Position numbers and translations under genes: made by a program. A stretch of DNA of 64,000 nucleotides from Clarireedia homoeocarpa. Taxonomy: Eukaryota > Ascomycota > Leotiomycetes > Helotiales > Rutstroemiaceae. Positions 9,349 to 20,292 of the stretch are shown piece by piece. The notes under the pieces are model-generated. The model made no database searches. It saw only the letters and a program-made list of their open reading frames with translations, and was not told the origin of the DNA. The stretch's first letter is position 1; each line of letters begins with the position of its first letter. The stretch lies in the NCBI GenBank assembly GCA_001465935.1, contig LNKV01000007.1:682001-746000 (forward strand), read 5' to 3'.

Positions 9349-12300
9349 TTTGAAAGTTTGTTTGTGGTTAAAGATGTTTAGATTCTGGTAATGTGGATTG
9401 AGCGTTCTGAAATTGATGCAAGAGCAAGTGGATAGTGCAAATGATTGTTGATAATTGGATTGTTTTGTAGATGCTGAGAAGTTGATGATGGAGAAGGGAG
9501 TACAGAGGTCATGTCATGTCTGTAGGCTTTATATTTTGCCTGTCTATTCTATGGTTCTTGTCCCAACTATTGCTTTCTCCACGCTCATTAGGAACGGTTC
9601 CTCTCGTCCCCATTATTGGCTTTCTCCACGCTCACTAGGAATGCTCACCTCATAAAGGATTGGCCTGTCCTATGATAGAAGGAAGGCAAGCTAGGTCGTG
9701 GTCATTGCCCATCACAAAAATTGAAGCTATATCCAGAGCCAGCCACTAGAGTTGGCTGTGGACTCATTTGCGTTGTTGCATGAAGGATGGGCTGATATCA
9801 TGTAAGAGCTAGATGCTCTTAAGATTAGTGATTCCAAATCTCACAAAGGTTAGAGTTGGGAAAACATTAGGCGCCATCAACATTCAATAAACACAAATTT
9901 ATTCCCTCAAGTCTTTAGACGCACGACCCATGCCTATTTTCGGATATATGTATTCCCTTGACTGCCATACGCGACTTCCCCACCTTACTTTTGGTGAGGT
10001 CGCGAGTAGTTGGCAGTCAAGGGGATACGGCGCTTGTGGTCGCACGTCAGCTTACCTGAATAAGGTACAGTAGCGAGATACTAACCCAGGACTTAAACCA
10101 ACAGCAAGAGGTGCAGCGCTTATCCACACAACGGCTACTATTTCTAACACGTTTTTACATAGATATGCAAGGTGTGCCTGATGAATGCCGTTGCAAATCT
10201 ATTACTAGCCATAGGGCCGGACAATAGAACTACACCATGGATTAGTCAGCTTACCCCCCGCCTTCAAGACAACTTAGATTAAGGCGCTTATTATATGATT
10301 CATAATACTATTTTCAGTATGTTGTATACGCCCCACTCCAGTTCCAGTGATTAGTATAATATTCTGTACCACTGATAATATACAATTTCAGTTGGAATAC
10401 CACTAATATTGGTAATATACTGAAATACTGGAATATAGCCAGGAATCTGGACATCCTAATCAGGTAATTCTGAGGCTAGAAAGAGGGTCTTCCTCCTGCT
10501 GCTTCTCCATTAGGTAGTACCTTGTACTAGCGTCAGCACTAGCAATAGCCCTAGTAATGGTACTGTAAGAGGCCACTAGATAAAAAGCTACCAGGTAAAG
10601 GCTACAACCAGTAGGCAAAGCAGTTGAACTTCCTAATCGGGCAAGTCTAGTACATTCTATCGAGCATTCCAGCATTTCAGTGTATGGCCGTTGAGTGATC
10701 TAACTCAAGGATCAGGGTTCGCCAGGATGGTCAAGGTCATCCTACATCTTTAAGGTGAGGGAGAGAACTCTACAACTTTGGGAATATGGCGGATTGATTT
10801 TGGTCGCCACCATCTTTGACTTATCTTTGACTGCAGCTATTATACGTCATCCCTTACAACAACAGATCCCACCAACGTGACGTTCAAGTTAACCTTACAG
10901 CAGCAAGCATGGAGATGGATCCATGAGACTCTTTCTAGATCTCCAAGGATGAAGTCTTTTTGAAAAATGGTGGCTTGCGGGCAAGCAAGGTTTGGTTTGT
11001 GAAGTGGTTGTGAATTTCGGAAAAGCCAAAACCTCATACGACACAAGTGCAAAGGAAAGACTATGTTAGCACCAACACCATTTCCCATTGTTATATCAAT
11101 TTTATGGCGGAGAAAAGGGGAAGAACTTTGGATCAAAAGAGCAAATAAACTTATGGGTGACTTTGGAGAAGATGACAAGAATCTAGTTGATCCCCTCCTC
11201 TCCTCTTTATTCCGGATTGTGACCGAAAAGCGATATACACTATCACTAAGAATTTAGATGAGACGAGATTGTCACTATGTAGCAATGAGTGCTCAATGCT
11301 CATCAACCTAGGATAAAGATGACCATAACTCTGTTCAAACTTCATATAGAACCAACTACTTGGATGAGCAAACCTAGTTCTGGGACTAAGCACCTACTAT
11401 CCAGTGTGACCTAGCCCGACGACAACCTTAAGATACCGCGTTATTTGTCTGAAATTATATTAAACCAAGCCCTATTTACTAACCCCTATTCAGAGGTTTC
11501 TACGCCACCATTACCTCACCATTTCAGACAGAAAAGAGATCTACCGTCTGCTAGGAGCGCGAGCACGACTACCAATGTTTCGACGCCCTACGGCAATATG
11601 TCATGTGTAACGCTGATGGAAACGTATTGGCTACAACTGGACACCAGGCTTCAGGCCGGGGACAAACGATCGCATGTCGGAACTGGGATGCTTTAAGTCA
11701 ATGGGAAGGGGATCGGGGAAGTTGTTATTATGATTGAGAGCCGACAGAGCAAAAGCCGCTGTGTGGAAAGTGTGAAGCCAGCGATAACCTTTCTATATAA
11801 TTATCATGAAGAGATAGAAAAATCAATATAAATTTATTTCCTATCTCTAATACCCTCCATCGCATCGTTTATGACGACTGTGCCCTCCGGATCAGTGCAG
11901 TTGACGATCTGCCCGACAATGTATGAGGCATCAAAGTTGTACTGACCTGGAAGTGAAATGATGTTAACTTTCACACTATCCAGTACCACAGGCTGCAACG
12001 GTAGCATCAATAAAATGCGTCGAGAACGCAAGATGGTGGTTGGACGTCTAAAAGCAAATACTTAGATTGAGATTGATCATAAATATCCTGCCTTTTTCTT
12101 TTCTTGCCTCTGCCTGCTTTCTTCTTTCCTCACGTCCTGGTCAACTTCCTTTTCTCTTCGAATATATTGGCTGGTTGTCACATGGGCTGCTACCTCTACT
12201 TTACTGCAAAAGGTTCAAGGTTTCACCTTTCAGGTATAGGCATCTGTTCCAGCACATAGAGGGATTGAACAGCTTAAGTAAATGAGGAGAAGCATTTCTT

Positions 12301-13289
12301 TCTTCTGCAGAAACCCCATTTTCCCGTCAGGATTCATCTCCTTCAGCTAAACTGCCGTTTGACAACGTAGTCTTTGTCTCGCGATAATCTCTGGGTTTGC
12401 TGTAATGCAGGCCGGTATCGATCGAGTTATTCGTTCTAGCAATTGGTTAGTGCTCTGTATGATCACTTCCGATTCCAATTAAAGGACCGTCGGACTCACT
12501 GGGCTGTGGCTAATAGTTGGTCGTTATTACATTCATTAGCAAGAATGATGGACGAGAATGAGACTCGCGGCCTTGACCGTGAGATACAATGTATGAAGTG
12601 GCTGGAAGATACCCACTGCTCAAAAGCCATTCGAATTCACGTAGCATATCAACCCAGCAGTCTCTATGAACGATCCTCAATCCTCACTCCCAAAGCTTCC
12701 TCAGTCCGGAATTTAAAGGGAATGACGTGTGCTAGGACAAGACCTCGTCATGACTTTCGCCTTCTTGATAGCAACGCAGTCGCAACACATGTTGGGCCAA
12801 ACAAAATCAGAATCATTATTTGCAGAGAAGTACGAATTGAGTGTGCAACAACTCTCGCTCGATCTGGAAGGGATTGTCCTTTTCTTGAAGCTTGGCACTG
12901 AGCGGAAGCTTTACGCTGTACTTATACAGGATGAAATTTGTCCAATAAAAAGTGGTGGCGGGTGATGGTGGGAGGATCACGTGGATGGTGGCTGAGGATG
13001 ACTTTTGTTCTCCAATGCACGTGTCACATGTGAGCGGAGTGGCTTCCTAAATGTTTCTATTTGAATAACGCATCGCTTCTCAATCGTAGAGGATTCAATC
13101 AACAACACTGCCTAATAATATAAAAAGCCGCTGATCCTCCGCTGAGTCCAAAGCAGTCGGGTACCGCGCCTTTCGGCTTCCGCTCTCTGCTCTTCCGCCT
13201 CCTGCGACGGGAAACACCTCTAGGACCGGCGCGTTCTTGAAACACGAAACAGAATCATCAACTCACATACCGATATAACTGTTTCTATC
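9349..13289. other. Long gene-poor stretch with repeats and a palindromic element
   Basis: No coding region is convincing in nearly 4 kb. It holds a 47-bp-spaced duplication (GCTTTCTCCACGCTCA at 9572 and about 9619), the palindrome at 9907-10057, a tRNA-like stretch at about 10066-10138, and an AT-rich patch (10300-10440) built from diverged GGTAATATAC and CCACTAATATT words that looks like a mutated repeat. The last ~200 bp are the carboxylesterase promoter, with TATAAAAA at 13119-13126. Confidence 0.5.
9907..10057. repeat. Large imperfect palindrome (MITE- or hairpin-RNA-like)
   Basis: The core arms 9950-9984 and 9993-10028 pair around an 8-nt loop. The outer 18 bp (GTATTCCCTTGACTGCCA against its complement) match with a single T/G wobble, then GCGAC/GTCGC and CACC/GGTG continue the stem. 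Similarity extends outwards less exactly, from TCAAGT at about 9907 to ACCTGA at about 10057. This is far more pairing than chance and fits a MITE-like element or a hairpin transcript. Confidence 0.7.
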
Positions 13290-14940
13290 ATGACATCTGC
13301 TCCACAGGTAACTATCAGAGGAAGGGGAACGCTCGTTGGAACAACACTTCTCGATGCTGCCAAAGGCACACCAAAATGTCACCGGTACTCACGTGTCCCC
13401 TATGCGGTACCTCCGACGGGCAAAAGGCGTTGGCAAAAGCCCGTTGTTCTGCCATCTACATTCTCATATCAATCATTAGGTTTAGAAGCATTCAGCATGC
13501 CTTCATCAACATGTCCACAACCGTCCATGCCGGCACAATCATGCAATGAAGATTGTTTACAATGTAATATTTACGTGCCGGTAGGGAAACCACCCAAGGA
13601 TGGTTGGCCAGTCTTCTTTTATATCCGTAAGTTCATCGAATGCGATCACCATAATGGAAAATTTCAGCTCAGATTTAGCAGATGGTGGCTTTCTACAATT
13701 TGGATCAAACAATTTAAATGACCCATCCTGCTTAATTAGTGACACCGACGTCAAATGTATTGTCGTCTGCCCGAATTATCGCCTGGGGATCTTCGGTTTC
13801 CTGGCGTCTCGTGAACTCCTGGACCATGCTTCGGACGCTGGTCCTGCTGCAAATGTAGGATTTTGGGACCAGCGCATGGCTCTCGAATGGACTTATGATA
13901 GTATTGCAAGCTTTGGTGGAAATAAAAACAACATTACGGTTGGAGGCTTATCGGCTGGGGCTTATTCTTCCTTTCATCAGCTCGCTCACGATATTGGACC
14001 AAATACTAACAGGCAAATTATTCGTCGGGTTATCATGTGGTCGAATGGTTGTGGCGTAGAACCAAAGAGCGTGTCGGAAGCCCAGCAGCAATTTGATGAC
14101 TTGGTGGCAGTACTGGGGATTTCAAAAGCTTTGAATGGCGCAGAGAAAATCGAACGACTTCGTCAAAAGAGCTCTGAAGAGCTTGTTGCCGCATTGCAGA
14201 GCATGAAACAAAAGTTTGTACGACCGGTTTTGGATGGTGACTTCATTTCGAAAGATCTATTTCCGAGTCTATATGATGGCACCTTCGGCAGCAGGATGAA
14301 TGAGCTTGGTATCCATATTATGATTGGTGATCTCACTCAGGAGTTTCACCTATACAAAGGAGCTTACCCACCATACTCATACGAATCATTGGTCGATCGA
14401 CTGTCGTGGGATTACCCTCGAAGTATTGCCCTCAAGGTGTGCCAAAATCTCATGCCAGCTCTCGAGTTACTTCCTCGATCAGCGAATGACTGGACCGATG
14501 AATTTGGAAAATTGTACGCCGATTTACAAATCCACTCCACCATGCGCGGATTTATCGAAGAAATTTCTCAACATCTCCCATTGGATCACATCCATCGGTA
14601 CAGAATTGACTGGAGAACTCAAAGTGTTGATAAAAGGCTACCAAAGGATCTCGGAGCTACTCACGGCACAGATACATCCATTTGGTTCTTTGGTGATGGC
14701 GATTCCTTGACTGATAGAGAAAAGCACATCATCCAAGAATGGTTGAAGCCCATGGCAGCATTTATCATTGGTCAGGACGTAGATTGGGGCACGCGATCTT
14801 TGGATGAAGTGAGACATCTGGCGTCAGACGGGACAATTGACATCAAGTCAGATGAGGTATTTGAGGAGAAGCTACGAATTTGGCGAAATATGAAACGTGC
14901 TAAGAGAACACGAACGGTGGCCATGGAATCAAAGATATAA
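13290..14940 (+). CDS. Type-B carboxylesterase (alpha/beta hydrolase)
   Basis: Two exons, 13290-13626 and 13682-14940, joined over a 55-nt intron (GTAAGT ... GCAG) that splits the histidine codon of HGGF; the product is 531 residues, usual for the family. Seen in order: RVPYAVPPTGKRRW near residue 50, CNEDCLQCNIYVP, oxyanion-hole HGGFLQFGS (113-121), NYRLGIFGFL (144-153), nucleophile in GGLSAG (S203) and catalytic-type HGTD (H440). The elbow reads GGLSAG instead of the common GESAG. There is no obvious signal peptide, so it is probably intracellular. It should hydrolyse carboxylic esters; the substrate is unknown. A TATA box (TATAAAAA) lies about 165 bp upstream. It stands alone, with no co-oriented neighbour within 1.9 kb. 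Confidence 0.9.
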
Positions 14941-16906
14941 CTGGCGAGCGTCTAAAACACGGTGACGTCGTGATTGCAGAGTTAGATTTCAAGATCGACC
15001 TGATCGGACATATGTGTTCAGCGAAATTAGAGATGATCATCAGATGCAATCTCAAAGCCCCTTGGTCATTCCTTATCGTCTGAACACATGAATCACCACC
15101 AAAAGATGCTGAAAACTGTGTCAAGCAGTCTAAGAACTGATGCGAAATCGAGTCCGCAGCGCTTAGCGTCTATCCAAAGTGCTCGTCATTCCGTATCTGC
15201 AACCACATAAGACAATGCCCTAATTACATCGATTGGATGTCAGGCTTAGGGATCCGGAGCGTTGACCTGGTAATCTACCTGGCGATGCTAAGCAAATATC
15301 TTTTCGCAAAAACGAACATAGGGGTTCTGAACTCTGTATCTTGCAGTTGCGAACATGAACCTTCTTCGCTGCCTTGGAGATCTCTTGACGCACCGGGCTG
15401 TAAGACGATTCTTTCATGCATTTATCCTGTCTGAGCTGTCTTCCTCCTTATTTTCAATCCTCCGGTAGGCTATGCAAGCCATGCTATGGATCATACATGG
15501 TATCGAGTATCTGGTTTGCCTAGAAATGAACTTTTATCCATTTCGCAAACTCGAACCTTGGACGTTACATTAGAGGTTGAATGTCTTGAAGCTTGACTAG
15601 GGAATAGCTACCAGGAGAGCTACCAACTCATCGTAGTGCAGTCAGTTGGGCCAAATATTCCGCGCAGCCGCAATCCTGCTCCTTGGCCCCACTCCCCACT
15701 GTACGAAGTACTTTCCTTCGTCGAGATTGCTGGTATTGAGGTTAACCAATGTGCGACTCTCGCCCTAAATCATGCTCCCAACAAAGACTACTAAACACAT
15801 GGGCTCACAGGCTAAGAAAACTCAAGGATCAACCTTTTTCTTGTCGAGACGCATCACTTTGTTATTTGGTCGCTGCATCTTCACTAAGAGCACGCTTAAT
15901 GTTCACTAGAACTGCCGTAGCGCATTTCGCCGGACCGTCATTTACTTTCTCTGCCGGCTCTTTCCCATCATTCTGTACACCAATTCTATGGAGGCAAACA
16001 CTTCTCGTCGCCATGGCGTTATCGACTGTGGTTGAAATCAGGAATCCGATCTATCATAAAAAGAGTTTTGTCACAAGGCCCCGGCTATAAGGTCATCTTA
16101 GGGCTGATCTCAGCACAATGTAACGTCATCGTTAGAGAAGATCAAGCCTCCCAAGGTCCATTGCCATGCGGTCAAACCTTGCAATCCATCTACACTGAGC
16201 CTACATGAAAGGGGAACCTAGTTTCTCGCAGCGGCAGATCATCTTGGACTTTTTGATCAGATGTTCTTGGCACGAGTCAATTGCAATCAACGTCTTCATG
16301 AAGAGCTAAGAACGGTTTTGGCGGTGGGTAATTTTTAGACCGTGTACTAATAAGAAATCAACCAAGTGGGTGAACTTGCGGAAGCGCTATTCTCGAAAGT
16401 AGCAAACTTTGGTAAGTCAAGTGGTGAGAAGGAAACTCAATGTTTTCATGTCACAAGATATTCTTCCGGTGGGACGGTAGAGTAAATTCGTTCCTTATAT
16501 CCGAATGGTATATCTGTGTGTAATTTACGTAAGGCTAAGAAATTTCTAAGTTTAGCTTCGCGTATGATCTTCCTTGTATGACAAGTCAAGGACTTATTGT
16601 ACCGAATTCACCCATGTCAAGTGATCTTCGTCAAAGTCGCGCATATCTTCATCTCTGATAAAGTTATACTTTCCGGGTGTTAATATTCCGTTCATGTCTT
16701 ACTGTTCGCAGCAGCTGGTGAGGCCATACACTACGATGCGCTGACCCACGGGTCAGCGCATCTCACGGGCTGTTTCGCTCACCTAAGATCCGGGACAATG
16801 ATAGCTCATTATCTAAAATGAATAAGAACGTCGCTCACACCTCTTGTTTCCAAAATGAAGTCGCATACGATTCTCCTTCACCCCTCACACTTCCTTCTCA
16901 TCTACC
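14941..16906. other. Intergenic DNA; no gene seen
   Basis: No convincing coding sequence. On the minus strand, a TGAGTTGGTAGCTC word (about 15632-15619) and GGTTCGAGTTT (about 15557-15547) resemble Pol III A and B boxes about 60-70 nt apart, but no cloverleaf can be drawn. A perfect 13-bp palindrome at 16735-16762 sits in the presumed promoter of the GH76 gene. Confidence 0.5.
16735..16762. repeat. Perfect 13-bp inverted repeat in the GH76 promoter
   Basis: GATGCGCTGACCC, two bases (AC), then its exact reverse complement GGGTCAGCGCATC. It is centred about 160 bp upstream of the GH76 start codon. It could be a binding site for a dimeric regulator or a cruciform/hairpin; no transcript evidence exists here. 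Confidence 0.85.
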
Positions 16907-18058
16907 ATGCGTTTAGCTTCTGTCGCCTGTTCTGTCCTCGGCTTGGCTGGGACAGATTGTAATTACTCTTCCAATGCCGAAGATGCCTTGAACACTCTGC
17001 AAACTTGGTATAATGTCACAAGTGGCCTCTGGGACACGACAGGATGGTGGAATTCGGCCAATTGCATTACAGTCCTGGGTGATCTCGCAGCTATCGATGC
17101 ATCCGTGAAATGGAATGTCCAAAATGTCTTCTCCAACACCTTCTCGCAAGCTCAAATTTACAATCTTCAGATGAAGAAAGTCATCCTGCCGAACTTCAAT
17201 TATCATTCATTCTACCAGGATTTCCCAACTAACATGCTTGTACCCCAAACCATCAATCCAAAAGGCTTCTTAAATGGTTACTACGACGACGAGGGTTGGT
17301 GGGCATTGGCATGGATTCAAGCATATGATGTAACATACAATCCCTCATACCTGGTCATGGCACAAGACATCTTCGCCGACATGAAGAACGGTAGCACAAC
17401 CCCTTGTGGCGGCGGAATCTGGTGGGATAAAGACCATACTTACGTCAACGCCATTGCCAACGAACTATACCTCTCAGTCGCCGCACATCTTGCCAACCGT
17501 ATCCCTCAGAACCGGGACTATCTCAACGTCGCCAAGAATCAATGGACTTGGTTCCAGAAATCCGGCATGCTCAACTCCCAAAATCTCATCAACGACGGAC
17601 TCACAACTAAATGCATCAATAATGGCGGAACCGTTTGGTCCTACAATCAAGGTGTCGTTATCGGCGCACTCGTCGAACTCGCCGCCGCCACGCGCAACTC
17701 CGCATACATCACAACTGCTAAGAATATTGCGAGTGCAGCCATTGCCGCACTCTCGGATTCAAACGGCATTCTTCATGACCCATGCGAGCCAAACTGTGGA
17801 GCTGACGGAGCGCAGTTCAAGGGCGTTTTCATGCGTAATTTGCAGAAGCTGCAGCAGGTGGCGCCAAATAAACGGTACTTGCAGTTTATTGCAGCGAATG
17901 CGCAGAGTATTTGGGCGAATGATAGGGCCAATGGGACAAATGAGCTGAGTGTTAATTGGGCGGGACCATTTGTTGCGCCGGCGAATGCTTCGACACAGAG
18001 TTCGGCGTTGGATGCTCTGGTTGCAGCTGTAGTGGTGGGTGGTGCGGGAATGGGGTAG
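16907..18058 (+). CDS. Secreted GH76 glycoside hydrolase (endo-alpha-1,6-mannanase type)
   Basis: Single exon, 383 residues. The N-terminus (MRLASVACSVLGLAGTDCN) is a short signal peptide. The body matches GH76: alternating helical (alpha/alpha)6 repeats rich in Trp and Tyr, with the adjacent catalytic aspartates in YYDDEGWWALAW (D127/D128), then GGGIWWD, NAIANELYLS and VWSYNQGVVIGAL. The family cleaves alpha-1,6-mannan; yeast Dfg5 and Dcw1 are GPI-anchored homologues acting in cell-wall cross-linking. The tail (ALDALVAAVVVGGAGMG) is moderately hydrophobic and short, so a GPI anchor is possible but not clear. Likely role: own-wall remodelling or use of fungal or yeast mannan. No intron is needed and no damage is seen. 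A perfect palindrome lies in the promoter. Confidence 0.9.
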   Translation: MRLASVACSVLGLAGTDCNYSSNAEDALNTLQTWYNVTSGLWDTTGWWNSANCITVLGDLAAIDASVKWNVQNVFSNTFSQAQIYNLQMKKVILPNFNYHSFYQDFPTNMLVPQTINPKGFLNGYYDDEGWWALAWIQAYDVTYNPSYLVMAQDIFADMKNGSTTPCGGGIWWDKDHTYVNAIANELYLSVAAHLANRIPQNRDYLNVAKNQWTWFQKSGMLNSQNLINDGLTTKCINNGGTVWSYNQGVVIGALVELAAATRNSAYITTAKNIASAAIAALSDSNGILHDPCEPNCGADGAQFKGVFMRNLQKLQQVAPNKRYLQFIAANAQSIWANDRANGTNELSVNWAGPFVAPANASTQSSALDALVAAVVVGGAGMG

Positions 18059-19191
18059 TTAATCCAGAGTGCTTGCTCGACATGAGGAGTATTGCAGAAC
18101 TGTTAGCCATGATATGAAGGAATTCTTGGTATTTTTGACATCGATTGGTCATATGATTGGAATGTGACGATCTGAGGGGTTGATAGTTTTACAAACTGGA
18201 CTCAGTATGGCGTCGGGAGCAGCGAGTTGCGCTCGGTTTCGCGCTCTCGTCAGTGGCATGGGATAGGATATCACAAATCTTTATATAGAATCTGGCAGCT
18301 ATATAGGCGCTGTAATTGTCTGCAAATTTTTATTGAATAATTCAATTCTTATGCAAGGTTAAACCGTGAGTAAGTGTTAACAACTGAGTTCTAATTATGC
18401 AAACACAATTGATTGAAACACTCTCAAACTTCGTAACAGGCTTTCCTCCACGAGCGATGTCCATAAACAAGATATTCGGATTGCCCGGATTTCCTCATCT
18501 CCTGTGAGGTGTTCCATTCTAAAACTTAACTTCAAAATGTTATTCTTACAAGACTTTGTTCCGGAAACCGCTCATGGCAGAACGAAAATCAATGCAAAAC
18601 CACCGGTTCACAAAACTCAGCCCGCGACCCTAGTCTCAGTGCATTCGGTACTGTAATTATCGCGGTTCATCCTTGTAAGAACTGTGTCAAGTTTTAAAAC
18701 ACGAACTTCGCTTGATGTGGACGGGATACTGTAGAACCAGATCTGGCCGGGCCTCAAAATAGTTCTCTCGTGTTCGGTTGCCATGCGAGGGATACTACTA
18801 TAAAGAATATCATTGAATGAAGGAATAGAGACTGAGGAGGAGGAAGTAGCCGGGAGGGAATTGGGTATTAAGAACGAGATGATGAAATGTCTTGGATTAG
18901 AATTATTTGAGATGGCATCACACGGCCTCAAACCAATACTCTGCCTTACGTTTGACGTGTAAACCACTGGCTTCTACTGGATGGATGGTTGCTTCACGAG
19001 TGATTGAATCTCAAAATCGATAAATCAATCAATCAATTTGGTTTTAATTTGACAAATGGAGCGTTACTAAAGCCATCAGAAATTGAGTGGAAGTGTACTT
19101 TTTGACTGCAGATATAGCAAATATAGTAGCGCGGAAGACATGGTAAGGAATCTCGAACCTGCTCCATCCCCTACACATCTGGCCCCATTGC
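18059..19191. other. Intergenic DNA between convergent GH76 and lectin genes; no gene seen
   Basis: Neither strand has an open frame with recognisable features; the 116-codon frame near 18617-18967 on the minus strand is low-complexity and unsupported. AATCAATC units near 19022-19036 are the only repeat noted. Confidence 0.55.
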
Positions 19192-20292
19192 TCAAGCTGG
19201 AATGACGGTGCCACCCTTCTTCCAAGTACCATTCTCATTCTCATGCGTAACAACCTCACCAGCAGGGTTCAAGTTTCTGTAGAAGAGAGTGAGTTTGTTC
19301 CCCACAGATGTAGCACCGAGCTTTGATCCGGGGTAGAAGTCGACAAGATCATGATTGTCTTTGCCATCAATTGAATGAACAATTTTACCAGTCTTTCCAG
19401 CAAAAAAGAGATGTGTTTTTCCGTCTTCACTTTTAGTGGCAGCAATGGGTGTCGTAGGCTGGACTACAGATTTGTCGATGTAAATCCCGCGGTCTAAGGA
19501 GGTGATTAGCAAGAAGAAAATTTGGGGTTTAGATGTCTTCCCATAACTCACCGAGCCAATTACTGTCTTTACTCTCATACATGACGATGTTGTAATCATG
19601 GTCCTGCAAGAAGACTTTGATCGATCCCTGCGAAAACGTGGAAGCTAGGGCTGATCCTGGAAGAGCATCACCCCAGTTTGCGGGAAGAAGGGTCTCGGTA
19701 TGCCAGGCACCATTTGGCGTGCGGCGAATCTCGGTGATTGCTTGTTTGCCATCTTGAATACTACAATAACTTAGAAACAGGCTTTCACAGACGGAATAGT
19801 TAGTTATTAACATACGATGCAAAATAAACCCATTGTGACCCAGTTGGATTCCAAGATGCTGAGCCATTCCATGCGCCACCAGTCATCCTAGAATTCATCT
19901 CGGGGCCTTTCTTGACAGCATCTGCAAGGGGGACATCTTCCCAGACTGGTTTATCCCCACTCGTGCGTTTGACTTTTTCCACGAGTTGGCTGGAAGAATT
20001 CATGTATAACAGATGGATCTGGCCGGTTCAAGTTTTAGCTTGTGTAAACTGAGTTCATCATCAATTTACCGACAGTTTGCTGGTTGCCATGGTCGGCGTC
20101 TTTATTCACAAAGTACGCAGTTATGGCAGATCCAGAATAGTTTCCGTCCGATGCAATGACTTCGTCTTGTGTGGCCCAAGCACTACCACCGTCTGAAGAG
20201 CGTGCTTCAAGAATCTTGGTGCCATCTTGATAGAAAAGATGGAAACTATTGCCCGCGATGGTAACAGCAAGATCTGTTGAGAGAAGAGACAT
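19192..20292 (-). CDS. Fucose-lectin-like beta-propeller protein (AAL type)
   Basis: Four exons: about 20074-20292, 19816-20018, 19552-19760 and 19192-19493. The joined product is about 310 residues, close to the ~312 of Aleuria aurantia-type lectins. The propeller pattern repeats along the chain: a small/hydrophobic strand, then a FHLFYQDG-, IHLLYM-, WVYFAS-, IKVFLQDHDYNIVMYE-, THLFFAGKTGKIVHS- or LTLFYRN-like strand, often with Trp between. This fits the six-bladed fungal fucose-specific lectin fold; fucose specificity itself is not proven. No signal peptide is seen, as in AAL. Introns 2 and 3 have canonical donors (GTATGT, GTGAGT). Intron 1 is odd: only a weak donor GTCGGT keeps the frame, while the better GTAAAT four bases on breaks it, so this junction is uncertain or damaged. 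Confidence 0.6.

Noticed and set aside
10066..10138. Functional tRNA gene on the minus strand
   Set aside because: Ends and D arm pair, but the anticodon and T stems do not; it would be a pseudo-tRNA or SINE head at best.
12443..12901. 152-codon open frame on the plus strand
   Set aside because: No hydrophobic core pattern, signal or family motif; another frame overlaps it; composition is that of the surrounding non-coding DNA.
15749..16090. 113-codon open frame on the plus strand
   Set aside because: No recognisable domain; the hydrophobic patch is not at the N-terminus; no splice-linked neighbours.
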